Shown in pieces: positions 7,540 to 16,335 of a stretch of 64,000 bases of DNA. Each line of letters begins with the position of its first letter. Within the stretch, counting starts at the first letter, position 1. This DNA is from Gemmatimonadota bacterium (GTDB lineage: Bacteria > Gemmatimonadota > Gemmatimonadetes > Gemmatimonadales > GWC2-71-9). The position numbers and the translations under genes are program-made. The DNA lies in the NCBI GenBank assembly GCA_022710485.1, contig JAKLGU010000004.1, positions 106,107-170,106 of the forward strand, given 5' to 3'. Below the pieces are notes generated by a model, which did no database searches, was not told the origin of the DNA, and saw only the letters and a list, made by a program, of their open reading frames with translations.

Positions 7540-9952
7540 CGCGTCCCCCTCCCTCGAGCGTCTCCTCGCGCACCACCGACACCCGGCGCCCCGGGTCCCG
7601 CTCGACGCGGATGATCCGGTCGAATCCTTCCCGCACCGCCTCGATGTGGGTGATGAGGACGACCTGCGGAAAGCGGTCGGCCAGGCTGCGGAGGAGGTCC
7701 ATCACCGCGGCGCGGCGCTCCTCGTCGAGCGACCCGAAGATCTCGTCGAGCACCAGCAGCGAGAGCGGCTGCCCCGCCCGCTCCGCGATCATCTGGCTGA
7801 TGGCGAGCCGGAGCGCGAGGTAGGCCACGTCCTCCTCGCCCCCGGAGATGACCGGCTTGACCTCGCCTTCGTCCACCAGTGTCGGCGTGTAGCTCTCGTC
7901 GAGCTCCAGGTCGGAGTAGCGGCCGTTGGTCAGGTCGCGCAGGAAGCTGGAGGCCAGCTCCGACAGGTCGGGCCGGAGCTGGGTGTTGAGGTCGGTGCGA
8001 AGGTCGGTGAGCGCCCGGTCAAGCTCCTGGGTGACGAGGAACCGCTGCTCGACCTGCTTCACCTCCTCCTCGCGATGCGTCCGTTCCGTGCGGCGCTGGG
8101 CCGCGGCGCGGGCGGCCTCGTCGGCCGTGGCCCGCTCGCCCTTCGCCTCGACCACCTGCAGCTCGGCGCGGCGGCGCTCCTCGTCGACGGCGGCCATCAA
8201 GGCGCGCACCTCCTCGAACACCGGCTCCGAAAACCCGAGTTCCTCGCGCTGATGCCGGAGCGCCGTCAACACCTCCTCGCGCGTGCTGACCGCCTGCTCG
8301 GCGGCCAGGAGCTCCGGTGCGAGCCGCGCGGCGCGCTCCGCCAGGGCCCGGTACCGCTCCGCCTCGAGCGCCTTCGCCTCCAGCGTCTTGAGCTCGAGCT
8401 GCACCTGCTTGTGCCGTTCGGGATCGTAGGTGCCCTCGGCACCCTGCAGCGAGGACTGCAGCTCCGCGATCGTCTTCTCCTGTCGGGCCCGCCGCTCGCG
8501 CAGGGCTGGCGCGTCCTTGAGCGGCGCCTCGAGCCGGCTGAGGGCTGCCGATGCCGCCTCGGCCGCCCCCTCGGCCTGCTCCCGCTGGCGCTCCAACTCC
8601 CGCACCTCCAGCGGCTCCTCCTCGAGCTGGTCGAGGCGCTGGCGGTAGAACTTCCCGTTGAACTTCACCTCCTCCAGCTGCCGTCCGAGCACGGCGAGCA
8701 CCGGCTCGAAGTCCTTCCCCAGAGGACGGGAGCAGGTCGGGCAGGCGCCGTCCTGGCCTGCCGCCGTGATCCGGTCGAGTTGCTCCTGCAGGTCGGCGTA
8801 CTGGTCGAGCAACGCCTGCCGCTTTGTCGTGGCGTCCTGCAGGTCGCGCACCCAGGTCGTGCGCTTCTCCTCCGCCAGCTCGGCAGCCGCGTTGGCCGCG
8901 GCGCGAGCGGCCGTGGCGGCGGAACGCGCCGCCTCCAGTTGATCCGCGGTGGGGAGCGCAGCAAGGCGCTGGTCGAGATCCGCGAGGGCGGCGCGGGCCG
9001 CCTCGATCCTGGCATGGAGCCCAGCCCGGTGCGACGACGCCGCGTACAACTGCTGCAGCGTCTCGTGCTCGGCCCGGAGCGCCGCCAGCGGCGCCAGCTC
9101 CTCGGCCAGCGCCGCGAGATGCGCCTGCGCCTGGAGCGCGTCGGCGATCTGCCGGTCGAGGTCCCGGGTCCGCTCCTGCGAGGTGGTGACCTGGTGCTCC
9201 GCGACGCGGATGTCGCCCTCGAGCGACTGCACCCGGGTCCGGAGCTGCTGCATCGCGTCCCAGCGCGGCGTGGCCTCGGCGAGGCGGAGGGCGGCCAGCC
9301 GCACCGCCTCCTGCGCATTCGCGTCCCGGTCGGCGGCGGCGGCGGCGAGCGCCGCCACCCGCTGCTCCTCCGCGTCGAGCGCCCCGGCATCGGGCAGGCC
9401 CGCTTGGAGCGCCTGCAGCCGGGCCCGCAGTTCACTGCGCGTCTCCTTCAGACGCTCCTGCGCGATGCGCAGCCGCTCGAACCCGAGCACCCGGGCCAGG
9501 AACTGCGCGCGCTCGGGGGCGCTCATCCTGGCCATGACCATCAGGTCTTTCTGACCGGTGAAGTAGGTGTTGAAGAACTCCGCCCGCGTCATCCCCAGCA
9601 GGTGCGAGAGCTTTTCGGTGACGGTGGCGAGGCTGTTGGCGATCGGCGCGGGATCGCCGTCCTGGAAGAGTTCCGCCTGGCTGAGGCTCCGGACCACGCG
9701 GAATTCGTGCGCCCCCAACGCGAAGTCGAGCTCGACCCGGACCGGTGAGCGGGGCGGCGCGCCGCGGCGCCGGATCGACTCCCGGGTGCCACGCGCCGCC
9801 GGCGTTCCGTACATGGCGAAGGCGATCGCCTCGAGCAAGGTGGACTTGCCCGAGCCGTTGGCGCCCACGATACCGGTCAGGCCGGCGCCGAACACGAGCT
9901 CGGAGTCCTCATGCTGCCGGAAGTTCACGAGCCGGAGGCGGTGGATCTGCAT
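7526..9952 (-). CDS. sbcC: SbcC/Rad50-type exonuclease ATPase subunit
   Basis: An 808-aa SMC-like protein that, with SbcD, opens hairpins and trims DNA ends. The ATG at 9952 overlaps the sbcD stop by one base. Walker A GANGSGKS lies at ~30-37; the zinc hook CPTCSRPLG at ~404-412 sits exactly mid-protein, with long Arg/Glu/Ala-rich coiled coils on both sides; the ABC signature SGGEEDVAYLALRLA is near ~701 and Walker B LLVLDEIFGSLD near ~735. The coils are short compared with E. coli SbcC (1048 aa) and closer to archaeal Rad50 or compact bacterial forms. It acts with SbcD and probably with the upstream HerA-like ATPase. Confidence 0.95.
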   Translation of the reverse strand: MQIHRLRLVNFRQHEDSELVFGAGLTGIVGANGSGKSTLLEAIAFAMYGTPAARGTRESIRRRGAPPRSPVRVELDFALGAHEFRVVRSLSQAELFQDGDPAPIANSLATVTEKLSHLLGMTRAEFFNTYFTGQKDLMVMARMSAPERAQFLARVLGFERLRIAQERLKETRSELRARLQALQAGLPDAGALDAEEQRVAALAAAAADRDANAQEAVRLAALRLAEATPRWDAMQQLRTRVQSLEGDIRVAEHQVTTSQERTRDLDRQIADALQAQAHLAALAEELAPLAALRAEHETLQQLYAASSHRAGLHARIEAARAALADLDQRLAALPTADQLEAARSAATAARAAANAAAELAEEKRTTWVRDLQDATTKRQALLDQYADLQEQLDRITAAGQDGACPTCSRPLGKDFEPVLAVLGRQLEEVKFNGKFYRQRLDQLEEEPLEVRELERQREQAEGAAEAASAALSRLEAPLKDAPALRERRARQEKTIAELQSSLQGAEGTYDPERHKQVQLELKTLEAKALEAERYRALAERAARLAPELLAAEQAVSTREEVLTALRHQREELGFSEPVFEEVRALMAAVDEERRRAELQVVEAKGERATADEAARAAAQRRTERTHREEEVKQVEQRFLVTQELDRALTDLRTDLNTQLRPDLSELASSFLRDLTNGRYSDLELDESYTPTLVDEGEVKPVISGGEEDVAYLALRLAISQMIAERAGQPLSLLVLDEIFGSLDEERRAAVMDLLRSLADRFPQVVLITHIEAVREGFDRIIRVERDPGRRVSVVREETLEGGGRDVAA

Positions 9953-11130
9953 CAGTCTTCCGCCAGCTCGCGTTCGGCGGATGCGACGAGTTCCACCCCT
10001 TCGTTCACGAACGCCGCGCGGTCGATCCCGGCGGGCAGCTGGCGCCGGCTGAGGTAGTCCTGGACGATGTCGGGCAGCGTCTGGCGCCGACCCGGCGCAC
10101 CGACGCCGGTGATCCGGGTCGGCTCCGGTCGCCGCAGGTCGAGCTGGAAGTGCAGCGCCTCCGCCTTCCATCCCCGGAGCACGGCGTGATCGAGCTGACG
10201 GCCCACGTGCCGAGGCACCCCGGTCACGACCAGTCGCACCACCTGGTCGGCGATGCCGCCGGGGACGGCCGCCACCCGATCGGAGATCGCCGCCTGCAGC
10301 TCTTCCGCGGACATGTCGCTGCCGTCGAGCCGGGGCAGGTCCAGCACCCGCCGCGCCGGGATGATCGGCCGCGGTTCCGCGATGCCGGTGTCGAGGTTCA
10401 CGAGCAGCCACGACTTGCCCGCCACCCCCTTCTCCGCCTCGTCTCGCAGTTCGCCCCAGGGATTCGTACTCACGTATTCGAGCGAGCCGCAGTACCAGGC
10501 GCGGGGCCCGAGCTCGGTCTGCACGTGATAGTGGCCGAACGCCACGTAGCTCCACTCGCCGGGGCCGAACTCGTCGGCGCGGACCAGCGCGCCGCCGTAC
10601 TCCACCGTGGACCGGTCGGACGGGAAGACACCGTCCACCTCGCCGTGGGCCACGAGCACCTCGTAGCGCGCACTGCCGTCAGGCCGGAGGACCGGTCGCT
10701 CGGCCTGCGCCAGTGCCTCGTGCGGCACGGCCAGGACGCTGAGCTCCAGCTGGGGGTAGCTGAAGCGCCGCGCCTCGTGCGTCGCGACGTCCACGCCGAG
10801 CTCGTCGAAGAGGCGGAGGATGCTGCCGGTCTCGGTGGAACGGGGCGTGTCGTGGTTGCCGGCGATCAGGACGATCGGCGCGTCGGGCAGATCCGCGCGG
10901 ATGCGCTGGAACTGCTGGAAGGCGAAGACGATGGCAGCATTGGTGGGACGGACCGAGTGGAACAGATCGCCGGCCACGATGACGGCGTCGGGCCGCGCCG
11001 CGAGCACGCCGTCCACCGCCTGGCGGAAGGCGAGGGCGGTGTCCGCCTCACGCTGGTTGATGCCGGCGGGAGTCTGCCGATGATATTGCCGGAAGCCGAG
11101 ATGCAGGTCGGCGAGGTGCGCGATTTTCAC
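9952..11130 (-). CDS. sbcD: SbcD/Mre11-type nuclease subunit
   Basis: A 392-aa calcineurin-like phosphoesterase, the nuclease partner of SbcC. Metal-binding motifs appear in order: DLHLG, AGDLFHS, GNHD, AHGEVDG and GHYHV. The GTG at 11130 is preferred because the protein then starts VKIAHLADLHLG as family members do; no clear Shine-Dalgarno sequence precedes it, and a TTG 12 codons upstream is possible. The ~130-residue C-terminus after PRPIIPARRVLDL would cap the active site and bind Rad50. It lies between the HerA-like gene and sbcC. Confidence 0.95.
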   Translation of the reverse strand: MKIAHLADLHLGFRQYHRQTPAGINQREADTALAFRQAVDGVLAARPDAVIVAGDLFHSVRPTNAAIVFAFQQFQRIRADLPDAPIVLIAGNHDTPRSTETGSILRLFDELGVDVATHEARRFSYPQLELSVLAVPHEALAQAERPVLRPDGSARYEVLVAHGEVDGVFPSDRSTVEYGGALVRADEFGPGEWSYVAFGHYHVQTELGPRAWYCGSLEYVSTNPWGELRDEAEKGVAGKSWLLVNLDTGIAEPRPIIPARRVLDLPRLDGSDMSAEELQAAISDRVAAVPGGIADQVVRLVVTGVPRHVGRQLDHAVLRGWKAEALHFQLDLRRPEPTRITGVGAPGRRQTLPDIVQDYLSRRQLPAGIDRAAFVNEGVELVASAERELAED

Positions 11131-11184
11131 AGGTAGGAGAATGCGCCGCCCGGGGGCGGGGGGCAAGGCGGCAGGAGCGTCGGC

Positions 11185-13038
11185 CTAGGAGGAATACGGA
11201 TCGGCGGTGCCCCGGAGCGGGATCACCCCGGTCCTGCGGGTGACGAGCTCCGGCTCGACCCGTCGGCCCAGCGCCGCCGTGAAGTAGGCCAGGACATCGT
11301 CGGGACGCAGCTGCCGGGTGCGGGCGAGCGCCCGGCGCACGTCGTCCTCCCGCCGCCCATCCACGATCGCGCGGACCCGGTCCGTCGCGATCCCCGGGTC
11401 CATCGAGCGGAGCTGGCGGGCCACCGCCTCGTCGAAGGGGAGGTCGGGCGCGGGCGGGAACCGCTCCACGCCCTCGCGGCCGGAGAGAACGCAGGGCCTG
11501 GGAAAGCGGAGGAACACCGGCTGGGTGAAGTGAGGATGCCGCACCATCAGCTCGCCCTTCGGCAGCGTGGCGAGCTTGATCTTGGTGGCCGGCGAGAGGG
11601 TCGCGTAGCCGGCGGTGGCCAGTTCATCAGGATCCATCCGGCCGTAGATGGTGGTCCCCGCGTTGCCGACCACCCGCCGAAGCACCTGCGATCGAAACTG
11701 CTGGGCGGAGAACAGCACGAGCCCCAGGTACCGACCGCGCTCCGACAAGTCCAGCAACATCTTCCGTACGTAGGTGTCCGGACCGTCGGCGGGCGCGTAT
11801 TTGTTGAGTTCGTCCACGAACACGACCACGTGGTCCACACCGAGGTCCCGGCGCTCGAGGTGCTCGCGGAGCTTGCTGACCACGCGCGCGAAGACGAGGT
11901 CCTGCGCCAGCGGATCCACGCTCGCCACGTCCACCACGTACACCGAGCGGTCCGCGAAGGCGCCCCAGGGGAGGTCGTTCGAGGCGCCGTCGTCGGTCAC
12001 CAGCCCCTTGGCCCGGGTAGTGATGTTGCCGAGCCGGTTCCGGACCTTCCGGATTGTGGCGATGTGGTGCGTCCGCCAGATGTCGCCGCGATTGCTGTTC
12101 TCCAGGGAGTCGAAGATGGCGCGGAAGAACGCCTCGAGGTCGGCGAAGGTCAGCACCCGCCACTCCTGAGGGTGCAGCTCCGGCGCCTGGAAGTCGCGGC
12201 CGACCACCCGGTCCGCCAGAAAATCGATGAACGCGTCCGCCTTCGCGTCCAGGTCATCCCGGTTGAGGACGACCTCGGCGTACTCCAACACCTCCCGCAA
12301 TCCCCAGGTCAACGGCTCGGTGTTGGCGGCCAGGTCCGGGTGTGTGCGCAGCGTGTTGAGGTTGACGCCGTCGGGCTTGCAGGGGGCGTAGTACCGCACG
12401 TTGTCGAACGGCGTGGGCGACAAGCCGAGCCGGGCGTAGGAGGCGAGGTCTTCAGTCGACAACTCCGCCGGCTGGTCGAGAAAGCAGAGGTCGGGGCCCT
12501 TCACGTTGAAGCAGAGCGCGGCCACCGACCCCTTGTGCGCCGGGAACGTCTGGAAGATGCTGGCGAGCAGGAACTCCACGGCGCTCGTCTTCGTGGCCAA
12601 GCCCGACACGCCGGTGATGTTGAGGTGCGCCGCCTCGGGACCGAGGAGGAAATCGGCGTCGAGATACACCGGGGCGGCCAGCCCGGCGGAGCCATAGGTG
12701 CCGACCGGAATGCCAGTGCCACGATTGCCACCGGTGTAGCCGTCCATCCGGAGGGCCATGCGCACGTCGTCGTCGGTGGCCATGCGCACTTCACCCAGGG
12801 GCACCGGCTGGAGCGGCTCCTCCGGGTCCTGGCGGAGCACGGCGGCGGTGTAGAGCCGAGTTTCGTCGTAGGCCGCCGCGTCCATGACGACCCCGAACAC
12901 CACCCGCCCGGGGGCGTCCACGCGCACGATGGCGCCGACCCCCACGGGAGATTCCCGAGCGGCCGTGAAATGGAATTGGTGTGGGGTGGAGGGCCGGGCC
13001 TCGGTGGCGACGACGCGGCCGATCAGGTCGGGGCGAAT
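11185..13038 (-). CDS. herA: HerA-like hexameric ATPase (HAS-barrel plus FtsK/HerA ATPase)
   Basis: A DNA-end-resection motor. Taken from an ATT at 13038 the product has 617 residues. Support for that start: the ATT follows a perfect GGAGGT by six bases, and the extra 31 residues begin RPDLIGRVVATEARPSTPH, a HAS-barrel N-terminus that the nearest canonical start (GTG at 12945) would cut away. The P-loop near ~143-151 is GVSGLATKT, keeping Lys-Thr but with Thr where the family usually has Gly; Walker B VVVFVDELNK is near ~405; a conserved Gln/Arg region (LFSAQQFRSQ) follows. It sits directly upstream of sbcD-sbcC, the arrangement of archaeal herA-mre11-rad50. No NurA nuclease is recognised here. 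Confidence 0.85.
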   Translation of the reverse strand: MRPDLIGRVVATEARPSTPHQFHFTAARESPVGVGAIVRVDAPGRVVFGVVMDAAAYDETRLYTAAVLRQDPEEPLQPVPLGEVRMATDDDVRMALRMDGYTGGNRGTGIPVGTYGSAGLAAPVYLDADFLLGPEAAHLNITGVSGLATKTSAVEFLLASIFQTFPAHKGSVAALCFNVKGPDLCFLDQPAELSTEDLASYARLGLSPTPFDNVRYYAPCKPDGVNLNTLRTHPDLAANTEPLTWGLREVLEYAEVVLNRDDLDAKADAFIDFLADRVVGRDFQAPELHPQEWRVLTFADLEAFFRAIFDSLENSNRGDIWRTHHIATIRKVRNRLGNITTRAKGLVTDDGASNDLPWGAFADRSVYVVDVASVDPLAQDLVFARVVSKLREHLERRDLGVDHVVVFVDELNKYAPADGPDTYVRKMLLDLSERGRYLGLVLFSAQQFRSQVLRRVVGNAGTTIYGRMDPDELATAGYATLSPATKIKLATLPKGELMVRHPHFTQPVFLRFPRPCVLSGREGVERFPPAPDLPFDEAVARQLRSMDPGIATDRVRAIVDGRREDDVRRALARTRQLRPDDVLAYFTAALGRRVEPELVTRRTGVIPLRGTADPYSS

Positions 13039-13523
13039 GGCGGGACCTCCGTCAGCCAGAACCCCGCGAGGCGGCGCTTGTGGTCGAGCTCCACGAGCAG
13101 GTGATCGGCGACGCGCACCACCTCGACGTCGCGGCGACCCCCGATGCGCAGGTGGACGACCTTTTCATCTGGCGTGGCCGACACGGAGAGTGTCGTGTCC
13201 ACCTCCACGGCCGAAACGACCTGCCGCGCCGACTTGGTGGGGAGGACCACCCGTCCGCTCCGCGCGCCGGCGGGCGGGGCCAGCCCCGGCACGGTGTCCA
13301 CCTCGGGCCAGACCACGACGTCGAGGCCGCAGAGCACGCCGCCGGCCACGTCGAGGACGACCACCGATCCCTCTTCATCCGAGAGCTCGACGCTCCCCTC
13401 CTGGCCGCCATCGACCAGGGCCGCGCGGAATCCGCCGGAGAGGATATCGGTCTCGACGTCCCACCGCCATTCCACGGTCGGCAGCCGTCCCTCGAGCGGT
13501 TCGACGCGGGTATCGATGTTCAT
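13023..13523 (-). CDS. Conserved-looking protein of unknown function upstream of herA
   Basis: A 166-aa soluble protein with no motif I recognise. It is acidic and rich in beta-strand-like Val/Leu alternation (RVVLPTKSARQVVSAVEVD, VVHLRIGGRRDVEVV), ending LAGFWLTEVPPFAPT. It overlaps the proposed herA start by 16 bases and follows the aminotransferase gene by 9 bases, so it is co-translated with the HerA-SbcD-SbcC set. In archaea and some bacteria the partner beside herA is NurA, but this protein is too short and lacks NurA's RNase-H-like acidic motifs. A small accessory subunit is one guess. Confidence 0.7.
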   Translation of the reverse strand: MNIDTRVEPLEGRLPTVEWRWDVETDILSGGFRAALVDGGQEGSVELSDEEGSVVVLDVAGGVLCGLDVVVWPEVDTVPGLAPPAGARSGRVVLPTKSARQVVSAVEVDTTLSVSATPDEKVVHLRIGGRRDVEVVRVADHLLVELDHKRRLAGFWLTEVPPFAPT

Positions 13524-13532
13524 CGCGCGTCC

Positions 13533-14741
13533 CTACGCGGCCCTGGCCGCGGTCAGCCGCCTGATGAAGCGGATGATGCGGTCCACGCCGGCGTCCAGTT
13601 CCTTGTCCGCGGCGGCATAGCTAAGGCGCACCCAGCGGTCGTCGCCGAATGCGGCACCCGGCACGAGCGCCACTCCCTCCTCGGCCATCAGCTTTTCACA
13701 GAAGGCGGCCCCGCCGCCGCCCGGCCCGGTCAGCCCGTCCACGCGGAAGAAGAAGTAGAAGGCGCCGTGCGGTTCGACGAACTCGACGCCGGGCACCTCG
13801 GCGCGGAACCGCGAGACGAGCCGGTCGCGGCGGGCGCGGAACGCCGCCACCATGCGAAGCACGTCCGCCTCCACCCGCTCGTCGCCGAAGGCCGTGGCCG
13901 CGGCCCACTGCGCCGGGTGGTTGGCGCCGGTGGTGGTGTGCGACTGCAGCGCCGCCATCCCCTTGAACACGTGCGGCGGCGCGAAGGCGGCGCCGATCCG
14001 CCAGCCGGTCATCGCGTACGCCTTGCTGGCGCCGCAGACGACCACCGTCCGCTCCAGCAGGTCATCCGGAAGGTCGAGGAAGCTCGGCGCCGAGACGGCC
14101 CCGTAATTGATCCGTTGGTAGATCTCGTCGGCGATGATCCACACCTCGTTCTTCTTCGCCCACTCCGCGATCGAGCGCAACTCCGCGAGGGTATACACTG
14201 CCCCGGTCGGGTTGCACGGGGAACAGATGATCAGCCCCTTCGTACGCGTGGTGGAGTGCTTGTCGAGGTCCCTGGCGCTCACCTTGAGACCCCACTCGAT
14301 GTCCCCGGGCACCAGCACCGGCTCGGCGCGGCACAGATGCACGATCTGGGGATACGACACCCACGCCGGCGCCGGGATCAGCACCTGGTCATTGGGGCCG
14401 AAGAGGGTGAAGCAGGCGTTGAAAATGGAATGTTTCGAGCCGGAGCTCACCAGTATCTGGTCGGGATTGACCGGCCGGCCGCCGCTCTGCGCGGAGAGGT
14501 TCTTCGCGATGGCGGCCCGCAGCTCGGGAATGCCGGGATTGGGCGGGTAGTGGGTCATCCCCTTCTGGATGGCCTGGACGCCGGCCTGCGCCACGAGCGC
14601 GGGAGTGTCGAAGTCCGGCTCGCCCAGGCTGAGGTCGTACACCTCTTCGCCGGCCGCGCGGCGCCGCTTCGTTTCCGCGCTGATCGCGATGGTCTCGGAG
14701 GCCTTGAGGTGCACCAGGTTGATCGAGAGCGGTTCGGGCAT
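13533..14741 (-). CDS. aspC: Class I/II aminotransferase, aspartate aminotransferase type
   Basis: A 402-aa PLP enzyme of the Thermus-type aspartate aminotransferase subgroup. Landmarks: SLGEPDFDTP near the N-terminus, SSGSKHSIFN, the Asn/Asp region CNPTGAVY and IADEIYQ, the Schiff-base Lys in CGASKAYAMTGWRIG, and an Arg near the C-terminus (WVRLSYAA). The ATG at 14741 gives a normal N-terminus (MPEPLSINL); a longer frame exists upstream but is unlike the family. It is the first gene of the minus run leading to herA and sbcCD. Amino-donor specificity is inferred from subgroup. Confidence 0.92.
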   Translation of the reverse strand: MPEPLSINLVHLKASETIAISAETKRRRAAGEEVYDLSLGEPDFDTPALVAQAGVQAIQKGMTHYPPNPGIPELRAAIAKNLSAQSGGRPVNPDQILVSSGSKHSIFNACFTLFGPNDQVLIPAPAWVSYPQIVHLCRAEPVLVPGDIEWGLKVSARDLDKHSTTRTKGLIICSPCNPTGAVYTLAELRSIAEWAKKNEVWIIADEIYQRINYGAVSAPSFLDLPDDLLERTVVVCGASKAYAMTGWRIGAAFAPPHVFKGMAALQSHTTTGANHPAQWAAATAFGDERVEADVLRMVAAFRARRDRLVSRFRAEVPGVEFVEPHGAFYFFFRVDGLTGPGGGGAAFCEKLMAEEGVALVPGAAFGDDRWVRLSYAAADKELDAGVDRIIRFIRRLTAARAA

Positions 14742-14794
14742 TGCGGAGTCCGGAGCGGGAGAAAATCGTCGAGCCGAAAGGTCCCCACCCGGCA

Positions 14795-14808
14795 AGTTGA
14801 TGTCAACT
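14795..14808. repeat. Small palindrome in the aspC/pseudo-helicase divergent region
   Basis: AGTTGA-TG-TCAACT, 6-base arms. On the minus strand it contains TTGACA (14806-14801), a perfect -35 box, though the matching -10 (GACCTT, 17 bases on) is poor. It lies in the 148-base divergent gap and could be an operator overlapping the aspC promoter. Confidence 0.35.
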
Positions 14809-14889
14809 GCGCCCTTGGTGGCATACGGCCCGCCGCCCGCTTATTCTTGAGTCCCGGCGCGAGCCGTCTATTTGACAACCGAGGGTCCT

Positions 14890-16335
14890 GTGTCCGAGTC
14901 ATCCATGTTTGCATCGCCTGCCGACCTCGCCGAGGCGGCGGTCACCGCCGAGCGCGGCCACAACGTCGTGGCTGCCCTGCCCCCCTGCGCCGCCGGCGCG
15001 CTCCCGATCCTTGCCGCGCTCGGCAGGCGGCTGGCTGCGGCGCCCTCCACCGGACTCCGGGCCCTCATCCTCACCTCTCCCGACACATCCGCCGACTGGA
15101 CCGAGGCCGCCACGCGGGCCATGCCCTCGTGCCGTGTGCGTTCCGCCGGCAACCTGCTCCGCACCACCCGGCACCTCCGCGCCAACCTCGCGGACGTGCT
15201 CGTCGTTTCGCCCGCCGAGGCCCGGCAATTGGTCGAGCGCTCCGTCCTCAAGACCGATCAACTCGCCGCCGTGATCCTCGCCTGGCCCGAGTCGTGGGGC
15301 GGCGCGGAAGCGCTGGCCGTGCTGATGCACGACCTCGGCAAGGACACCCAGCGGATCGTGTGCACCGCACAGCCCGAGGCGGCAGCCGACGTCATCGAGC
15401 GCTACGCGCGGAAGGCGCTGACCGTCGGGTTCCTGCCGGCCGAGGCGCCGCCGATGACGCCGGTCGGCCCGGTGCGCACTGCCAGCACGCCGTGGACCAG
15501 GCGGGCGGCGGCGGTGGCCGAGGTGGTCGAGCTCCTCGACCCTGCCCGGGTGACGGTGTGGTGTATGGATCAGGCGGGTGTGACCGCGGTGAAGGCCGCA
15601 ATGGCTGGCCATGACGCCGACGCCTTGGTAACTGACGGCCCTGTCGAGGCGACGGACCTGGTGGTCGCGTACGACCTCCCCACGCCGGCGCAGCTCCGGA
15701 CGCTTATCGCCGCCGGCCCCGTGGTGATGCTGGTGCCGCCGGCCGGTGAGGAATACGTAGCGCGGATCACGTCGTCCCGCCGGATCCTCCGGCTTTCCGG
15801 CGTCGTGGATGCCGCGCAGGACGAGGCGGCGAAGCGGCGGGCCACGATCGCCCAGATGCTCGATGCCGGAGTCCCCGGTACGGGGCTCCTGGCCCTGGCG
15901 CCGCTGTTCGAACGGCACGACCCCTCCGCCGTGGCGGCGGCACTGTACCAGCTCTGGACCGGGCATGTGAGCACCCCCGTGGTGGCGGCGCCGCGTCCTG
16001 TGGAGGCGCCCGCGGTGGCGGCCGTGCCGGCCGCGCCGAACGCCACCGCACGAATGTTTGTGAGCGTGGGCCGTCAGGACGGCACGACCGCTGCGGACCT
16101 CGTGGCGGTCCTCACCAAGGAAGTCCGGATCGACAAGTCGAAGATCGGGCGGATCGAGTTGAAGGAAGCCTATTGCCTGGTGGAGTTGCCGGCAGCCGAG
16201 GTGGAGCAGATCGTGCGGGGGATGGATGGGCGGACGGTTCGGAACAAGAAGATCATGGCCAAGGTGGATCGGGGCCCGGTCACGGCGCCGCCGAAGCGGC
16301 GGGCTCCTACTTCCGGCGGTTCACGAGCGCCTTGA
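14890..16335 (+). CDS. Degenerate DEAD-box helicase-like protein with DbpA RNA-binding domain
   Basis: A 481-aa protein. The last ~80 residues before a basic tail form a DbpA-type RRM (RMFVSVGRQDG, DKSKIGRIELKEAYCLVELP), which in DbpA binds 23S rRNA. The preceding ~370 residues have the size and strand pattern of two RecA-like helicase domains, yet motif I has lost GKT (LPPCAAGALP) and motif II reads VILAWPESW instead of a DEAD box. It should therefore not hydrolyse ATP like a helicase. The GTG at 14890 is chosen because GAGG lies just before it; TTG at 14872 and ATG at 14905 are alternatives. An rRNA-binding assembly factor is a reasonable inference. The 3' end overlaps the convergent HU gene by 29 bases. 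Confidence 0.85.
   Translation: MSESSMFASPADLAEAAVTAERGHNVVAALPPCAAGALPILAALGRRLAAAPSTGLRALILTSPDTSADWTEAATRAMPSCRVRSAGNLLRTTRHLRANLADVLVVSPAEARQLVERSVLKTDQLAAVILAWPESWGGAEALAVLMHDLGKDTQRIVCTAQPEAAADVIERYARKALTVGFLPAEAPPMTPVGPVRTASTPWTRRAAAVAEVVELLDPARVTVWCMDQAGVTAVKAAMAGHDADALVTDGPVEATDLVVAYDLPTPAQLRTLIAAGPVVMLVPPAGEEYVARITSSRRILRLSGVVDAAQDEAAKRRATIAQMLDAGVPGTGLLALAPLFERHDPSAVAAALYQLWTGHVSTPVVAAPRPVEAPAVAAVPAAPNATARMFVSVGRQDGTTAADLVAVLTKEVRIDKSKIGRIELKEAYCLVELPAAEVEQIVRGMDGRTVRNKKIMAKVDRGPVTAPPKRRAPTSGGSRAP

Noticed and set aside
7139..9748. Long plus-strand frame (869 codons) opposite sbcC
   Set aside because: Mirror of a GC-rich coding strand; the sbcC frame has all Rad50 motifs while this frame is a Leu/Arg/Gly-rich shadow with no domain.
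9953..10555. Apparent 201-residue N-terminal extension of SbcC
   Set aside because: It is an out-of-frame shadow of sbcD; SbcC starts with MQIHRLRLVNF at 9952.
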